From Anniella stebbinsi (taxonomy: Eukaryota > Chordata > Lepidosauria > Squamata > Anniellidae), in assembly GCA_029215795.1 (NCBI GenBank), contig JARDYH010000002.1, positions 43,756,001 through 43,820,000 on the forward strand: 64,000 nt of DNA. Direction: 5' to 3'. A model generated the notes under the pieces. The model worked only from the letters and a program-made list of their open reading frames with translations, did not search any database and was not told the origin of the DNA. The position numbers and the translations under genes are program-made. Each line of letters starts with the position of its first letter. Position 1 is the stretch's first letter. Positions 11,216 to 23,074 of this stretch are shown in pieces.

Positions 11216-11346
11216 CAACCTTCCCCAACCTGGTGCCTTCCTGATGTGTTGGATTACACCCTTCCATCAGAGGCATGCTGGCTGAGAATGATGGGAGTTG
11301 TAGTCCAACACATCTGGATGATGCCAAGTTGGGAAAGGCTGCTCCA
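11216..11346. mobile_element. Short palindromic hAT-like MITE (CCTTCCCCAACCTGG type)
   Basis: The left end CCTTCCCCAACCTGGTG is mirrored by the right end CCAAGTTGGGAAAGGC, with GATGGGAGTTGTAGTCCAACA in the right arm. It is a common reptile foldback repeat. Relatives are at 35908, 36081, 53193 and 60172. Confidence 0.75.
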
Positions 11347-11938
11347 GGAGTTCCCATGGGAACACATCTCTTGTAGTTTCTCTAACAAAAGAAGTACCTG
11401 CCCACATTGCCTGGACAACCCAAACTCAGCTACACCAAACCTCTTGATTTCTAATTTGTTAGTTTTTAATGAGGCTGCAATTACTTACTAATAGGAAAGA
11501 CCCCCCAAAAAGGCTTAACAGAATCAAAAGGGTGAAAAGGCAGTAGGTGTGTTAACTATTGTAATGACTTCATTCTTGGCAAAAACAAAAACACTGTAAG
11601 GTGCAAGCAGGTTAGTTTTTCACAAAATGTATGGGCAGAGTAGCAGCTGCACATTTCGACTCTAGAGACCTGATTTTTGTAAATGAAAGATTATGGCTCA
11701 TCAGGGAGGGACAACTGCATCTCTGCCCCTTCCTGGAGACACCATGCCTCCAGGTTTCAGGCAGGAATCTTTTCCCATTACCAAAATCTATTTTTTCCAC
11801 AATTTCAACATGGTGAGAAGTTACACAAAGCAGATTGATCACTTTGGGGACATTTTAAAAGAGAAATGTAATGGCATTCAAATTGTCTGCTGCTGACCTT
11901 TCCAGGTACCCCTGATACTGTCTCATGTTTGTTGTAGC

Positions 11939-12762
11939 TGTGATGTTCAGCTGTCTTAAATGTAATTAGATTGCCATGGTTATTGTTTATATTATGCATG
12001 TTTGAATATATATTTTTAAAATGCATACAGTTCTTGGAAGTAAGTAGGCCTAATTGTACTTACAGTTTGTGTTTACAGTTCTGGTAAGTATAGATTAGAA
12101 GGAGGGGGAGTGAATGGCAGAATGCCGATTGGAAGGTGGGAAGGGAGTGCCTGGATTGGCTGGCTGTGTGAGAGTAGGAGGAGAACAGTGTGAGTATATA
12201 CGTGGTTCTGGCTGACAGGAAATGGGAAGGGTAGTTGATGATATGAGAGAAGTGGCTGATGATATGAGAAGACTGAGATTGGATTAGGATAGGAAGGATT
12301 TATGTGAGATATAGTTTTGAGAATATAGATAACTAGGATAAGGAAGAGTGAAATTGAACAGTGAAACCATTTAAGAGTGAACTTACAGAAACCAATATGA
12401 ATTGAAGCCATGTAACTGTAACACGTTTGAACCTGAGGAAACCATTAACCTTATTTACATGCAAATACTTCTGTTAATAAATTCCATTTAATTTGAACAA
12501 CTGGGTCTTTGAGGAAGTGTCCGAGGAGAGTACTGTTAATGGTGGAAGTGGAAAGGGGGAAACTGAGGGCTAGGTTGCTGGGCTGTGGGTGCTGTGGGGC
12601 CTAAAATAGTAAAGGTGAGACAGGGGCAGTAGCAGTAAGCTTGAACCCTCACAAGTGGCTTCAGCACAGGAGGAAATTGAAGTGAGTCCCAAGTGCTGAT
12701 GGTATAGCACGTCTTGTCATGTGTAGCCAGGTGGGTGGCACAGGTGAAGGCAAGATGTCACA
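11939..12762 (+). mobile_element. Solo LTR, copy 1
   Basis: It starts TGTGATGTTCAGCTG and ends GATGTCACA, a TG...CA LTR with short inverted ends. Flanks GTAGC and TTAGC are a 5-bp duplication with one change. TATA-like sequence lies near 12194 and an AATAAA in TTAATAAATTCC near 12477. Blocks such as GCCTGGATTGGCTGGCTGTG are shared in order with the LTR at 54098-54898. No internal gag or pol is next to it, so it is a recombined solo LTR. The polymerase family cannot be told from the LTR alone. Confidence 0.82.
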
Positions 12763-13049
12763 TTAGCCTGCCCATTATTAGGACTAGTGTTTTCCCTGCA
12801 GGATGGATGATGTCATGGGACCATGCCCAGAATGGGAAGAATCAAGGAAGCAGTATATGATTCCTTGGAACCCCCGAAGGTAGAACTTCACTGTAGGCCA
12901 AGCCATAAAGCTGCTATGGGGCCAGGCCGTTATGGAGTCCATTTGTCACACCTCTTATTTTATTTGATGTGTTCATTGCCTCAAAATATCCAAAAAGAGC
13001 AATTGCGTATTGACAAAGCAACTGGCAAAACACTATATGCTACCTGCAG

Positions 13050-13195
13050 TATCAGAATACCAGTTGCAGGGGAACATGAGCAGGATGGTGCTTTTGTGGT
13101 CAAGTCCTACTTGTAGGTTTCCCACAGGCATCTGCTTGGCCACTGTAGGACAGAATGCTGGACTAGATGGGGATTTGGATCTGCCCATTCGGTGA
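13050..13195 (+). mobile_element. CR1-type 3'-end fragment (worn)
   Basis: AGTTGCAGGGGAACATGAG, then TTGGCCACTGTAGGACAGAATGCTGGACTAGATGG, matches the CR1 subfamily tail that is clearer at 30640-31035. It is truncated and diverged. Confidence 0.65.
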
Positions 13196-13199
13196 TTTT

Positions 13200-14080
13200 T
13201 GGGGAGGCTCTGTGAATAGTGGTAACATGCTTTCTCTACACTTTCTCTTCACTGCCATTGTTTTCTTTTACTCACAGTTATGAGAAACAGGACACTAGAG
13301 TGTGGGGCTGAAAGAACTGCCCTCATTCTGATCTGGCTTCAGATGTCATCATGGAGCCATGTATCAGAGTGAGGCCAACACTTCCTTCTCTGACATTGTT
13401 ACCCTGTGGATAAGACAGAGAGAGAATGGTACCCAGCAGTAACAGGTAGCATGGTTGTTGCCATCCAGACCATGAACAACTAGAGAAGAGAAAGAAGAAT
13501 GGGGGAGCTTTTTTGAATTTTTTATCCCTCCATAGCCACTCTCTCAAGCTAAACCAGGAAGCTGTCTATACATTCTGAAAGCCCCGCAGTGGGTGATGGC
13601 GCTGCATATTAAAAAGGCTGCAAATTTTTAAAAAGTCAGGGGCTTATCCCGTCTTTTTCGCCGGAGGAAAGTGAATATTGCATATTCGCCATCTATCCTT
13701 GCTCCAGCATTGTTGCGGAGGCATTCCCCGGGCAGATGGCAACCCCTGATTCGTCACCGTCTGCCCAGGCAGAGGGCAGACCCGGCAAGCTGAATGGCTG
13801 CCAGAAACCACACCCTCCCTCTGTGTTGGGATTAGCTGCTGCTATCCTGCAGCAGAGAAGCCCGGTGTTGTATAGGAAACCCCCTGTTCAACAGAAAACT
13901 TTCAGCGTAGTCTTAGATAAAATTCTCTTTACCATTTGGCAGGATGATACAGAACTAAGTTACCTTGGCTGTACTATGGTTGTCTGTATAATGTGATTTC
14001 CTAAATAATTATATCTTATTCTACTTGAGGGATGCCTTATGCAGTACTTACTTTGCGTCTGCTTTATTTAAAGGCGGATG
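13200..14080. other. Intergenic with a small CpG-bearing patch
   Basis: No gene is recognised. The patch at about 13560-13830 has several CpGs and starts CTGTCTATACATTCTG, similar in style to other squamate foldback ends, but no partner end was found. Confidence 0.35.
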
Positions 14081-14084
14081 TAAT

Positions 14085-16094
14085 TCCAACCAGCCAGAGC
14101 CACAATAGAAAATTTAATAAGCCAACTTAAAGAGGGCAAAGCTCCGGGTCCAGATTATATTCTACCTGATACGTTAAAAAGTAATGTTGCTTGGTGGACG
14201 CCCATTTTAGCATCCCTTTTTACAGCAATTAACAAAACCGGTAAGATCCCTCTGGCCTGGCAAGGATCCATCGTGGTTTCCATATACAAAAAGGGCCTGA
14301 GATCCAACCCTGAAAATTATAGACCGATTAGTCTATTATCAGTAATAGGTAAATTATATGCTAAGACATTGCGGACTAAATTGATTGACTGGATACAAGC
14401 CAATGAAATTCTGAGCTCCGAACAAATTGGGTTCAAGGCAGGGAGTTCCACAAATGACCATGCATTGGTACTTACTCACCTAGCTCATAAATATACAGCC
14501 ACTAGGGGTGGCAAATTGTTTGTTGCCTTTATAGATCTGAAATTGGCTTTTGATAAAAATTACTAGGTCTATATTATGAGACAAATTAGAACTGATGTCC
14601 ATAGACCCTAGACTACTGTTTCTGTTAAAATCTCTCCATCATAAAACATCTGCCCAAGTTAGATGCAGTAGAATGGGCCATCTCACTAAGGAGTTTAGTA
14701 CCTACCGAGGAGTCAGACAAGGTTGTGTATTAGCTCCCACTCTGTTCAACCTTTACCTTGCTGATTTGCCAGTTTTTCTTGAGTCAATACAATCTCATCC
14801 TCCTAGGTTAGGACACCGAAAGGTTAATATACTTTTATATAGGATGACGCAGTATTGTTGTCCCAGACCCGATTGTGTCTTAGGAGGCTGTTAAAAGGAT
14901 TAGCACAATATTGCAAAAGGGATAGACTTACAATTAACTACCAAAAATCTAAAATCTTGGTGTTCGCAAAGACCAAAGTTAGTTACATTTGGTCGATCGG
15001 AGGAAGCAGAGTTGAACAGGTTAACTCATATAAATACTTAGGTATCTATTTTCAAGCAAACTTAAAATGGAATAATCATGTTAAGTATCTGAAGGCCAAA
15101 GCAGAACAGACTATTGGGGCCCTTACCAGCTACTTCTTTCATGGAGGGGGAAAGTATCTACCAGCTGTATTAAAAGGTCTATAAGGCTAAACTCCTGTCC
15201 CAGATTTTGTTTGGGGCTCCAATTTGGTTTCCGCTCATAAAAAACAAATTGGAGGGAATGCAGTCCGAATTTTTGAGGCTAATTTTAGGACTTCCAAGAT
15301 GTGTTTCTGGCCCAGCCCTCAATCTCGAAGCTGGGCTAAGATCTTTGAGCACTGTAGCCTGGAGTTTAACGATACAGTTTTGGTTTCGTAAATATCACTC
15401 TATGGCATATGACTCCTTGGTTACCCAAGCCTTGTTATACCCCTTTGAATCACCTTGGACTAAAGCCATAGTAAGCAGAGTTGCAACCCTTGGCTTAGAT
15501 TTACCATATTTGTTTCAACTTGACTATACAAAGGTAAAAATTCTCCATCAAACAGATATTAGAGGATATTGATCTTCAAATGCTGTGTATAGTTGAAACT
15601 GGCCCTTGTTCCCCGATTGTGCTAGGTATCCCTGATAGTGCTGAAAGAGGGGTATCAAATTATTTCAAATGGCTGTCTGTTCCAAAATATAGGAAGGTCT
15701 TACACAGGGCAGATTCAATGTACTCCCCTCCAAGTTGTTGGAGGGGAGATATAGTAAGATTCCAAGGGAAGAAAGATACTGCCCCTGCTCTAGTTCTGAG
15801 GTAGAGACAGTCTCCCACGTGCTTCTCAGCTGTGAGTTCTATAATGGCATTAGAAACGATCTGCTGAGACCAATCCTCCAGGGCTCCGTTGGGCATTCAC
15901 ATGAGTCTCTTACCACTATACTTCTACAGGCCAAGGACAAAATGGTCACAAATCAAGTTGCCAAATTCTTATATCTTACAACCTTGTATAGAGTGCAACT
16001 GTCTTAATTGATTAATTGTCTAACAGCTGTTGGTGTAAATTTTAAATTTGTATGCTTTTTATGGTCTATAGACTACAATAAAAGAATTCAAACC
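14085..16094 (+). mobile_element. Second LINE (non-CR1), 5'-truncated and frameshifted
   Basis: The copy starts inside the reverse transcriptase (GKAPGPD near 14140) and continues with KKGLRSNPENYRPISLLSVIGKLY, AFIDLKLAFDK, and RGVRQGCVLAPTLFNLYLADL. The YADD region at about 14838-14860 is broken: VNILLY ends one frame and LSQTRLCLRRLLKGL resumes in the next. Further on, YKYLGIYFQANLKWNNHV and a Cys-rich C-terminus CPCSSSEVETVSHVLLSC (C-x-C-x8-H-x4-C, about 15777-15835) are in yet other frames. The 3' end is ACTACAATAAAAGAATTCAAA. The order and Cys/His motif fit Ingi/Vingi-like or related APE-type LINEs. R4-like is a possible alternative. It is dead by several frameshifts. Confidence 0.75.
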
Positions 16095-16745
16095 AACCAG
16101 CCTGAAGATGGCTGTAGAAAGATCTTTACTGAAAAATCCTGTCTAGATCCCACCCTGCTAGATAATTTCTGACCATTTGCCATTCTTGGCAAAGTGTCTC
16201 AGCTCGGAGTGGTGCACAGACACCCAGAAGGAAACAAGAAGATATTCCACATTCAGGAGAAGCACAATTTTTCATTTCCTTAGACTTGTCCTTCTAAACC
16301 ACAAGGAGCAGGTTTCCATGCTGTAACCCTTTCTCTTGGAGGGGCCACACAGAGAACTGACTATGTGTGTATACACTGAAGCCTATTCATTGTTGCCATG
16401 ACATCACTGCATGGGAGATGATAATTGTAAACAGTGGACTGAGCTACACAAGAACCAGAACTATTCACATACAATAGCAGTCAAAACAAGGGTCCCAAAC
16501 ATTATATTGATGGGGCCAGAGATCTCATCTGCAGTTTTTGTGTTACTTTAAAATCGGAATCTTATGATTTAAGTTGATTTTAGTATCCAAACATTGCATT
16601 TAAATAACACCAGCATAATGCAGTAGTGTGAATACCGGCATAGTCTGACTCCTACAACCATAAGAAAAGGAATAGTGGCTGCCCGATATGTTAATTTTTG
16701 CTAATTCACATTAATAATCCAGACATTAGCATTGAGTTGTTTAAA
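16095..16745. other. Intergenic, no gene seen
   Basis: AT-rich single-copy-looking sequence. No repeat ends or coding blocks were found. Confidence 0.4.
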
Positions 16746-16749
16746 CCAA

Positions 16750-16835
16750 ACTGTCCCTGTTCAGTTTTTTGTTAACAAAAAGGCCTTAAGCACCATAGTT
16801 TAAGGTGTCTTCTGAACAGGGCCACTGTGTTGGAG
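16750..16835. mobile_element. Short MITE remnant (TGTTCAG/CTGAACA ends)
   Basis: CTGTCCCTGTTCAG on the left is mirrored by CTTCTGAACAGGGCCA on the right, with an inner AAGGCCTTAAGC and TTTAAGG. The ends resemble the longer elements at 29362 and 46942. Confidence 0.5.
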
Positions 16836-17319
16836 ATCTAAAAGCATCCAAGCTAATTTATTACTAGCTTTTGATTGCAAATCCTAATACTGCATACTCT
16901 AGTGTAGTAGAGTGCTCCCAGGGGGCGTTTTTGGAGTAAATTGGCACTTCCAGCTTTTATCTGTGATCACAGAAGAAAGCAGAGAAAATTTGCAGGTCAA
17001 AATATTATCTTATCATAAACTGTTTTGCCCTCTTGGAAAAGGGGACCAGTTACATAATGTTTTCAGTCTAAGTAGTCTAGTTCTGTTCGACGAAGTAGGG
17101 CTGTACTGAGTTAGTGGCTCACAGGTCTGGGTGTAAGGACCATAGCACTGTCTGTGGAGACAACTTGTCCCCTCAACTCTTGGATCATGACCCCCAAACC
17201 AAGAGATGGTACAGCAGCCACCATCGGTACTCCTGACCAACACTCATTATTTTTCTCTGCTATGTTATTCACACCCGTTTATTCTGCTGGCAATAGGTCA
17301 CTGTTAGGTTGTGAATTGT

Positions 17320-17495
17320 GGATTTAAAATTGTGTGCAGTCTGTTTATATGTTTGTATGTAAACAGTTTTATAATGTGTTTTTAAGGTTTTAATCTTTGT
17401 AAACTGCCCAGAGAGCTTCAGCTATTGGGACATATAGAAATGTAATAAATGAAATGAGAATGAATGAATGAATGAATGGAATGAAATGAAATGAA
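17320..17495 (+). repeat. LINE/SINE 3' tail plus GAAT-type simple repeat
   Basis: AAACTGCCCAGAGAGCTTCAG, then TATAGAAATGTAATAAAT is a common amniote retroposon tail. It passes into GAAT/GAAAT simple repeats at 17452-17495. The source family is not resolved. Confidence 0.55.
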
Positions 17496-17499
17496 CCCA

Positions 17500-18385
17500 T
17501 GGTTCAGTGACAACCAACAAACAATCCATACTGAACTTGTACTCTGGCTTGCCATGTTGAATGAACCTGGTCAATGTGTGTCAGGGTGGTTGAACATAAT
17601 CAGTTATTTGGCAGGACGATAGAGTCGGTTTGAATGTTATGGGTACGGAACTGATATTGCTGAGAATTCGATAGTGCCCATATGCTTGCCTCTGTATTTC
17701 CATAACTTTTGCTCGGCCAGTACATTTGTAAATAAAGTGCACTATAAATTGCCAGCGCTTTCTTCTCCAAAAGGAAACGTTGTGTATGTATACACACACA
17801 TCAAATACTGATTCTGTGTGACATCTCTGATGGGTGAGGACCAAAACAGGCATTACTTTCTATCCATGTGCATCATCAGTCGGGGGGAAAATTGCATTTC
17901 CCAACTGTCACTTTGCTTCCTGCTGCTGTCCCACAATAGGGATGAACAGCTTCCACTTTCTCACACAGGGAAGAAAGAGGAAGCAAGCAACGACTATGTG
18001 GCCCATTCAGTGGGTATTTTTATCTCTCTGCTTCTTCTGCACACAGCAGGAAATGGTGGCAAGTTTTGCTATAGCCCCCCCCAAATGGATTTTCTCTGTC
18101 ATATTTTGATGAGAAAAAGACCAGAAGGAGTGGAACACATGCAGAAGGTGGACAATGTTATCAAAAGGATCTGCGAAAAACCATGAGTGGCCAGTAATGA
18201 GCGTGTGATAAAATGCCCGTCCAATGACACTCTGTATCTAGCAGCTGTCTTTATTTTTTCATTTTTACTCTATAGTTTGTGCCAGGGGGCTCAACTGGAT
18301 CTTAACATTCTCAACTCCCCCTTCCAAAAAATCACACCAAACCCTCATGCTAGGGTCCCAATCCGGATCAGGGGCACTATGCCTA
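17500..18385. other. Intergenic, no gene seen
   Basis: The frames here (for example 17818-18186) show no domain, no splice context and no codon bias. They are read as chance. Confidence 0.45.
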
Positions 18386-18388
18386 CTC

Positions 18389-18421
<33 letters not shown>

Positions 18422-18422
18422 T
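18389..18422 (+). repeat. (AAT)n microsatellite
   Basis: About eleven AAT units. Confidence 0.95.
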
Positions 18423-18638
18423 CCGTTAGTCACATCAGTCACCAGCATCACATAAAAAAAACTATACAAAAAACCTCCAGAAACTGGGCCTACCAGAATA
18501 CATCCACACTAAACATCCAGAAAGCAGTCATAATTAAAATATGCTCAATTGTCAGGAAATTCCTGAATCAATAAAAGACAGCATGACTTGGCAAAGCATA
18601 TCCGTCTATAAAAACCACCACGAGCGAGAAAGAGATAC

Positions 18639-18640
<2 letters not shown>

Positions 18641-18668
<28 letters not shown>
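18641..18668 (+). repeat. (AAT)n microsatellite
   Basis: About nine AAT units, roughly 220 bp after the previous tract. Confidence 0.95.
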
Positions 18669-18669
<1 letters not shown>

Positions 18670-19515
18670 CATAGCTGCTAGATAACGTCTATTAGAAAAT
18701 TTCATCCAACCCAGCTGCATTGAGGTAAATGCATGCATGTTTGTGGCCTAAAGAAATGCCTGTGGTGGGAAATAAGTAGGAAAATGACTGTTAAATGTTT
18801 AAAAATACTTTAAACCATTTTGGTGCAATGAATATTACAGGAATGTTGTCTCCTTCATGTTCCACATTGCTCCCCTTGTACTTGCAGGTGCAAACTATGC
18901 ATGACTTTTGGTCAGCTCAGAGACCAAATGATGCTGAACAAACTTGCACAGACCACATTAAACTCCTCTGATTGGTGCTTGGTTTTTAGTCTGTTTTTTA
19001 GGTTCGCCAAACCGTTTGGAAAATGTGATCGTTAGCAGTTAAGTGCATTTTCAGTGAAAAGCCATCTGTGAGAAGATGGCATATCTCCCATGGCAAAACA
19101 GTACTTTCCATTGCTGAACAGAAATGGAAAAGAAATGGAAAGGGAGTTATGGATATTATTGAGAAAACAGGGTGTGACATTTTGTATACATGCATGGTAT
19201 GTTAATAGCAAGTTAGAGTTCTAGGCGAAGAGGGAGAAAATCCTTTGGCATGTACCTTCAATGCCACAGTGAAACAGCCTTCTATACTGATATAGATCTG
19301 TATTTTTTTGAAGTCTGCTCCTATGCTGTTGATGTTAAGGTACTACATGCATGAAACCTATGTAATAAGAATATAGTAGCACACAATATGATCACTCCTA
19401 CCAAAGAAAAATGAAGTCCCGAGACAGACATGCACCAATGGCAGAAGAATTGCTTGGTGTCGAACCTGTGGCATTTGTGGTTCCAGATGATCTCGTCAGG
19501 GTGCAACCCTATGGA
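18670..19515. other. Intergenic, no gene seen
   Basis: No coding or repeat signal could be supported. Confidence 0.4.
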
Positions 19516-19522
19516 TGTTTAG

Positions 19523-19842
19523 TAGGCTGACCAGATAAAATCCAGGTCAGGGCTCCTGTAACTTTAACAGTTGTAGAGAAAAGGGAATTTCAGCCAGGGT
19601 CATTTGTATGCAATTAGTTGCTGGTGAAATTCCCTCTTCATCACAACAGTTAAAGGTGCAGGCACTATATTAGAGTGACCATATACAAAAGAAGGCAGGG
19701 CCCCTGCAACTTTAACAGTTGTGATGAAGAGGGAATTTCACCAGGACCTAATTGCATACAAATGACACTGGCTGAAATTCCCTTTTCTCTACAACTGTTA
19801 AAATTACATGAACCCTGACCTGGATTTTATCTGGTCACCCTA
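19523..19842. mobile_element. Foldback hAT-like MITE, copy B
   Basis: Same family, length and internal palindrome as 9462-9781. The left end is TAGGCTGACCAGATAAAATCC and the right end CTGGTCACCCTA. ATGTTTAG (19515-19522) precedes it and TGTTTAG follows at 19843-19849. The shared A makes the duplication 7 or 8 bp depending on where the border is placed. Confidence 0.87.
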
Positions 19843-19849
19843 TGTTTAG

Positions 19850-20476
19850 ACAGAAATAAGTCCTACTAGTCCTACCTGGAAACCCTGCGTATGCCCCCTT
19901 GAATTCCATACAATAAAGATGGGATACAATAGCAATAAAAAAATAACTAAATCCTTATGAGGTCATGTTTGATGTGAATAATAGATGGGGCAATGGCCTG
20001 AACACATGAGGGCTGTATAGGGGGATTGGGCAGTGTACATTGGCCCTGTTCTTGCTACCCTCATGCATACCAGCAACCACCCCCTCAATCCATGACCTCT
20101 CCACATTGAGCAGGAGGTCTGAAGAGGAGTTCTACACACGTTCACTTGAACATGAGTTCAACTCTCCATGTGATCGGGGACCTGGCTTTATCAGGGTTCC
20201 CAATTGTGCAGAGAGTTCTACTCTGTCCAAGCAAACATGAGTAGACTTCCCCTTCACACTTTGCAACTCAATTTGACAAGACTGGGAACTGAGGGTGCAG
20301 AAGCTGGGGACAGTGTTGAAGCCAGAATCTCTACCTGCCCTCTGATTTAGCCCTGATGCATTTAAGCAAATACCCAAACAGGGTTTCTGTGTTTTTAGGA
20401 ACCAGGGAAGGCCTTTGGAGGATTTATTAAGAAGCAGAAATAGCAGTAGTTTGTGGTTGTTTGCTAGTCCATGTCA

Positions 20477-20480
<4 letters not shown>
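19850..20480. other. Intergenic, no gene seen
   Basis: No motif could be supported beyond isolated short ORFs. Confidence 0.4.

Positions 20481-20483
<3 letters not shown>

Positions 20484-20523
<40 letters not shown>
20484..20523 (+). repeat. (CT)n microsatellite
   Basis: About twenty CT units. Confidence 0.95.
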
Positions 20524-20524
<1 letters not shown>

Positions 20525-20525
<1 letters not shown>

Positions 20526-22530
20526 GTCTTTGTGTTCATCTAGGTTTATTGGAGATGCCCATGAGTTCCTCTGTCAGTGGCTAGATCTTGGACAGTGAGA
20601 ACTGTTGAGTGGCTGTCAAGTGGACATTAGCACACCATGCTTCCCACTTCTCAACACATCATCTCAATGTTTGTAGCAGTATGGTTGGGATGCATGTGAC
20701 AGCATTTTCCTTTCTGTGACTCTGAAATACATAAAGATGCCTCTGATCGTGTACTTGATCAGCTAAATCTGTGACTAGTCATTAGGCGTGGGCTTACAAC
20801 TGGCAAATGTATCAGATGGCTGGGATGGGGTGTGTGTGTGTATGTGTGTATTCTGATTGAATAACTAGGCATGGTAATATGCCACCAATGACAGGAAATT
20901 CTCTTTCTCTTTCTGCATAAGTTTTCTTATGAAAAGGAAGCTCAGATACCATCATAATAAACTAATACAATTTTGTCTATATTTAAGAACCATCTGTAGC
21001 CTAAGTCTCCTCTGGGACATTACCCAAGCTCATATGCTGCAATCCAAAGGTCTGTTGGAATTCCCTTCCAATAGGGTCTCTTCATAGATAATGTCATACT
21101 CCTAAATTCTCCCTTGTTACTCTTTCTCCATTTTACCCAATCCCCCCCTTTATCAAGCATAGCTATCCTTGCTCCTTGATGCATATCAGATGTTATGGAT
21201 GGTCCCATTGCAGCCCCTCTGTATCCAAGTTGCTCCCATATCAGGGGGACTATTGAGGGGGGGCTCTAATACAGCATTAGGAGGTGTGAGTAGGAATAAC
21301 AAACTGAGGGCGCCCTTGTATGTACACAGAAGTGGCTCCTGATCTCAGCGATCCGTTCTTGTCTCATTTGTAGAATTGGCTGGGTTCGGATGATCATTAG
21401 AGGAAAAGATGCCACTGTGCATCCACCCCTCTGTATGGGTTATCATGTTGTCCCAACCCAGTGAGGTGCATGGCAAAACTGGTTTTCAAACCACCCCATA
21501 ATTTCTTCAACAAGCCATGGGTTGTGCACTGGGAGAAATGGTGGGTGCAACATCTCTGGTGACAAATAGTAGTGGAACGTAATGTAGCCATTTTGTTCAA
21601 GGAAATCTGGACTGGTCAATGCCTGGATGGGAACCCCAAGGACCCCAGCTTGAGTTTCATGATGGAAGAAAGGTGGGATATTATCAGGTTGCCCAGTCCC
21701 TCAGGCAAGCACACAGTCTGGCAAACTGGCGCAGGACACCCAAATCAGTAAGACGTCTGTATTGCAGGAAATCTCACGGCAAAAGCTTAAAGTTTACACA
21801 CTTCAGCTAACAGTCAGTTGCTATAGGCTCCAAGAAATTCCAGAACAGTCAAAAGTTAATGACTACTACCACGACTGAGACCCCCATCAATGTGGTTTCC
21901 CTGTCACCATCTCCACAGTTCTGAACACAAGGGAAGAGTCAATCCGTAAAAGGATTCCAATCCCGGAGAAGGGAGAGGAATGGTTCTTGACATGATCCCT
22001 CAGGCAATCAAAGGGGCAAATTCTTGAAAGTCCTAACAAACCACCCAAAGAAAGCTAGTCCAACCTTGGATCATACATTGGTAACTCCAGGCAACATGGT
22101 CAAGGTCTAAGCAAGATCCAAGGGAGGGGTAAACCCACAGACTCAAGAAATTCCATGCCACTGCTTTCGCACAGGCAACTTCACACCACATGTGTCCAAG
22201 ACAGAGGAAAGTCCAAGAGTCATAGACCAAACCCAGTCTGCCGGTGCACTGACCTGACAACAAACAAAGACACACAATCCACAGCAAATGAGAGTTCAAG
22301 TCTATGAAAAGCCTTACAGTACTTTTCATGGTAAGTCCTTAGCAATGCAAAGTAGTAGAGTGCCTCCAGAGGCCCAGACAATGATGGATCCAAACAGGGA
22401 AGGGTTTCAGGCAATGCAGATGAGGGTCCTTAGCTTTGCATAAGCTTAAAAAGGGAGGTGTGATGCCTTCTCCGGACCCCTTGACAGACAAGGGCATTTG
22501 GCCTTTCAGCAATGCCCCTGTCCAAACAGA
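20525..22530. other. Intergenic, no gene seen
   Basis: No reverse transcriptase, transposase or host exon block was found in either strand. A short TG-rich run lies at about 20830-20850. Confidence 0.4.
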
Positions 22531-22532
22531 GT

Positions 22533-22758
22533 GGCTGAATTCGGACAACACGATAGTCAGTGGTGGGGTAATAGTCAACTTTACAGTTGTTCATCTAGGG
22601 GGTACTCCCCACACAACATGGTAATAAATAATCAACCGTGGTGTGGATTAGGATCAGCACTGAGTTGACTATGGCAGCATTCAGACGACACGATAGTCAA
22701 TACAACTGATGATTGTTTCCACCCCCCCCAGTTGCTTATTGTGTCGTCTGAATTCAGC
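22533..22758. mobile_element. MITE with nested end repeats
   Basis: The left end GGCTGAATTCGGACAACACG is mirrored at the right by TTGTGTCGTCTGAATTCAGCC. A third, internal copy of the end, CATTCAGACGACACGATAGTC, lies at about 22679-22700 in the left-end orientation. This suggests insertion of one element into another, or a duplicated left end. There is no coding capacity. Confidence 0.65.
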
Positions 22759-23041
22759 CAGTGTCTCTGCTCAGCCCACCAGGATGACGCTTCAATCTGG
22801 GTGATCTTTCTGCAACCCCCACCCTTTCTCTCAAGGCCAAGTCAAGAGACGTCTGGCTGTTCCGCTCTGAGAACACTAACAGTATAAGCTCACACAGATT
22901 CTCACATTCCACAGGCCAAATAGGCCCAAACCCTTCCAGACTATTTCTAATTAAATCTTAGCTACAAATTACACTGCCTACTGCAGTGCCGAAACTATTC
23001 CCTGACAGATATAAATGTACTAAAATAAAGCAGTGATTTGA

Positions 23042-23042
<1 letters not shown>

Positions 23043-23072
<30 letters not shown>
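23043..23072 (+). repeat. (CA)n microsatellite
   Basis: Fourteen to fifteen perfect CA units. Confidence 0.95.
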
Positions 23073-23073
<1 letters not shown>

Positions 23074-23074
23074 C

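Noticed and set aside
12073..12411. 112-residue minus-strand ORF
   Set aside because: It lies entirely inside the solo LTR 11939-12762 on the opposite strand, has low-complexity Ser/Pro/His content, and is not matched in the second LTR copy.
17818..18186. 122-residue ORF considered as a possible exon
   Set aside because: No recognisable domain. An overlapping frame of similar length is also open, and no splice or start context supports it.
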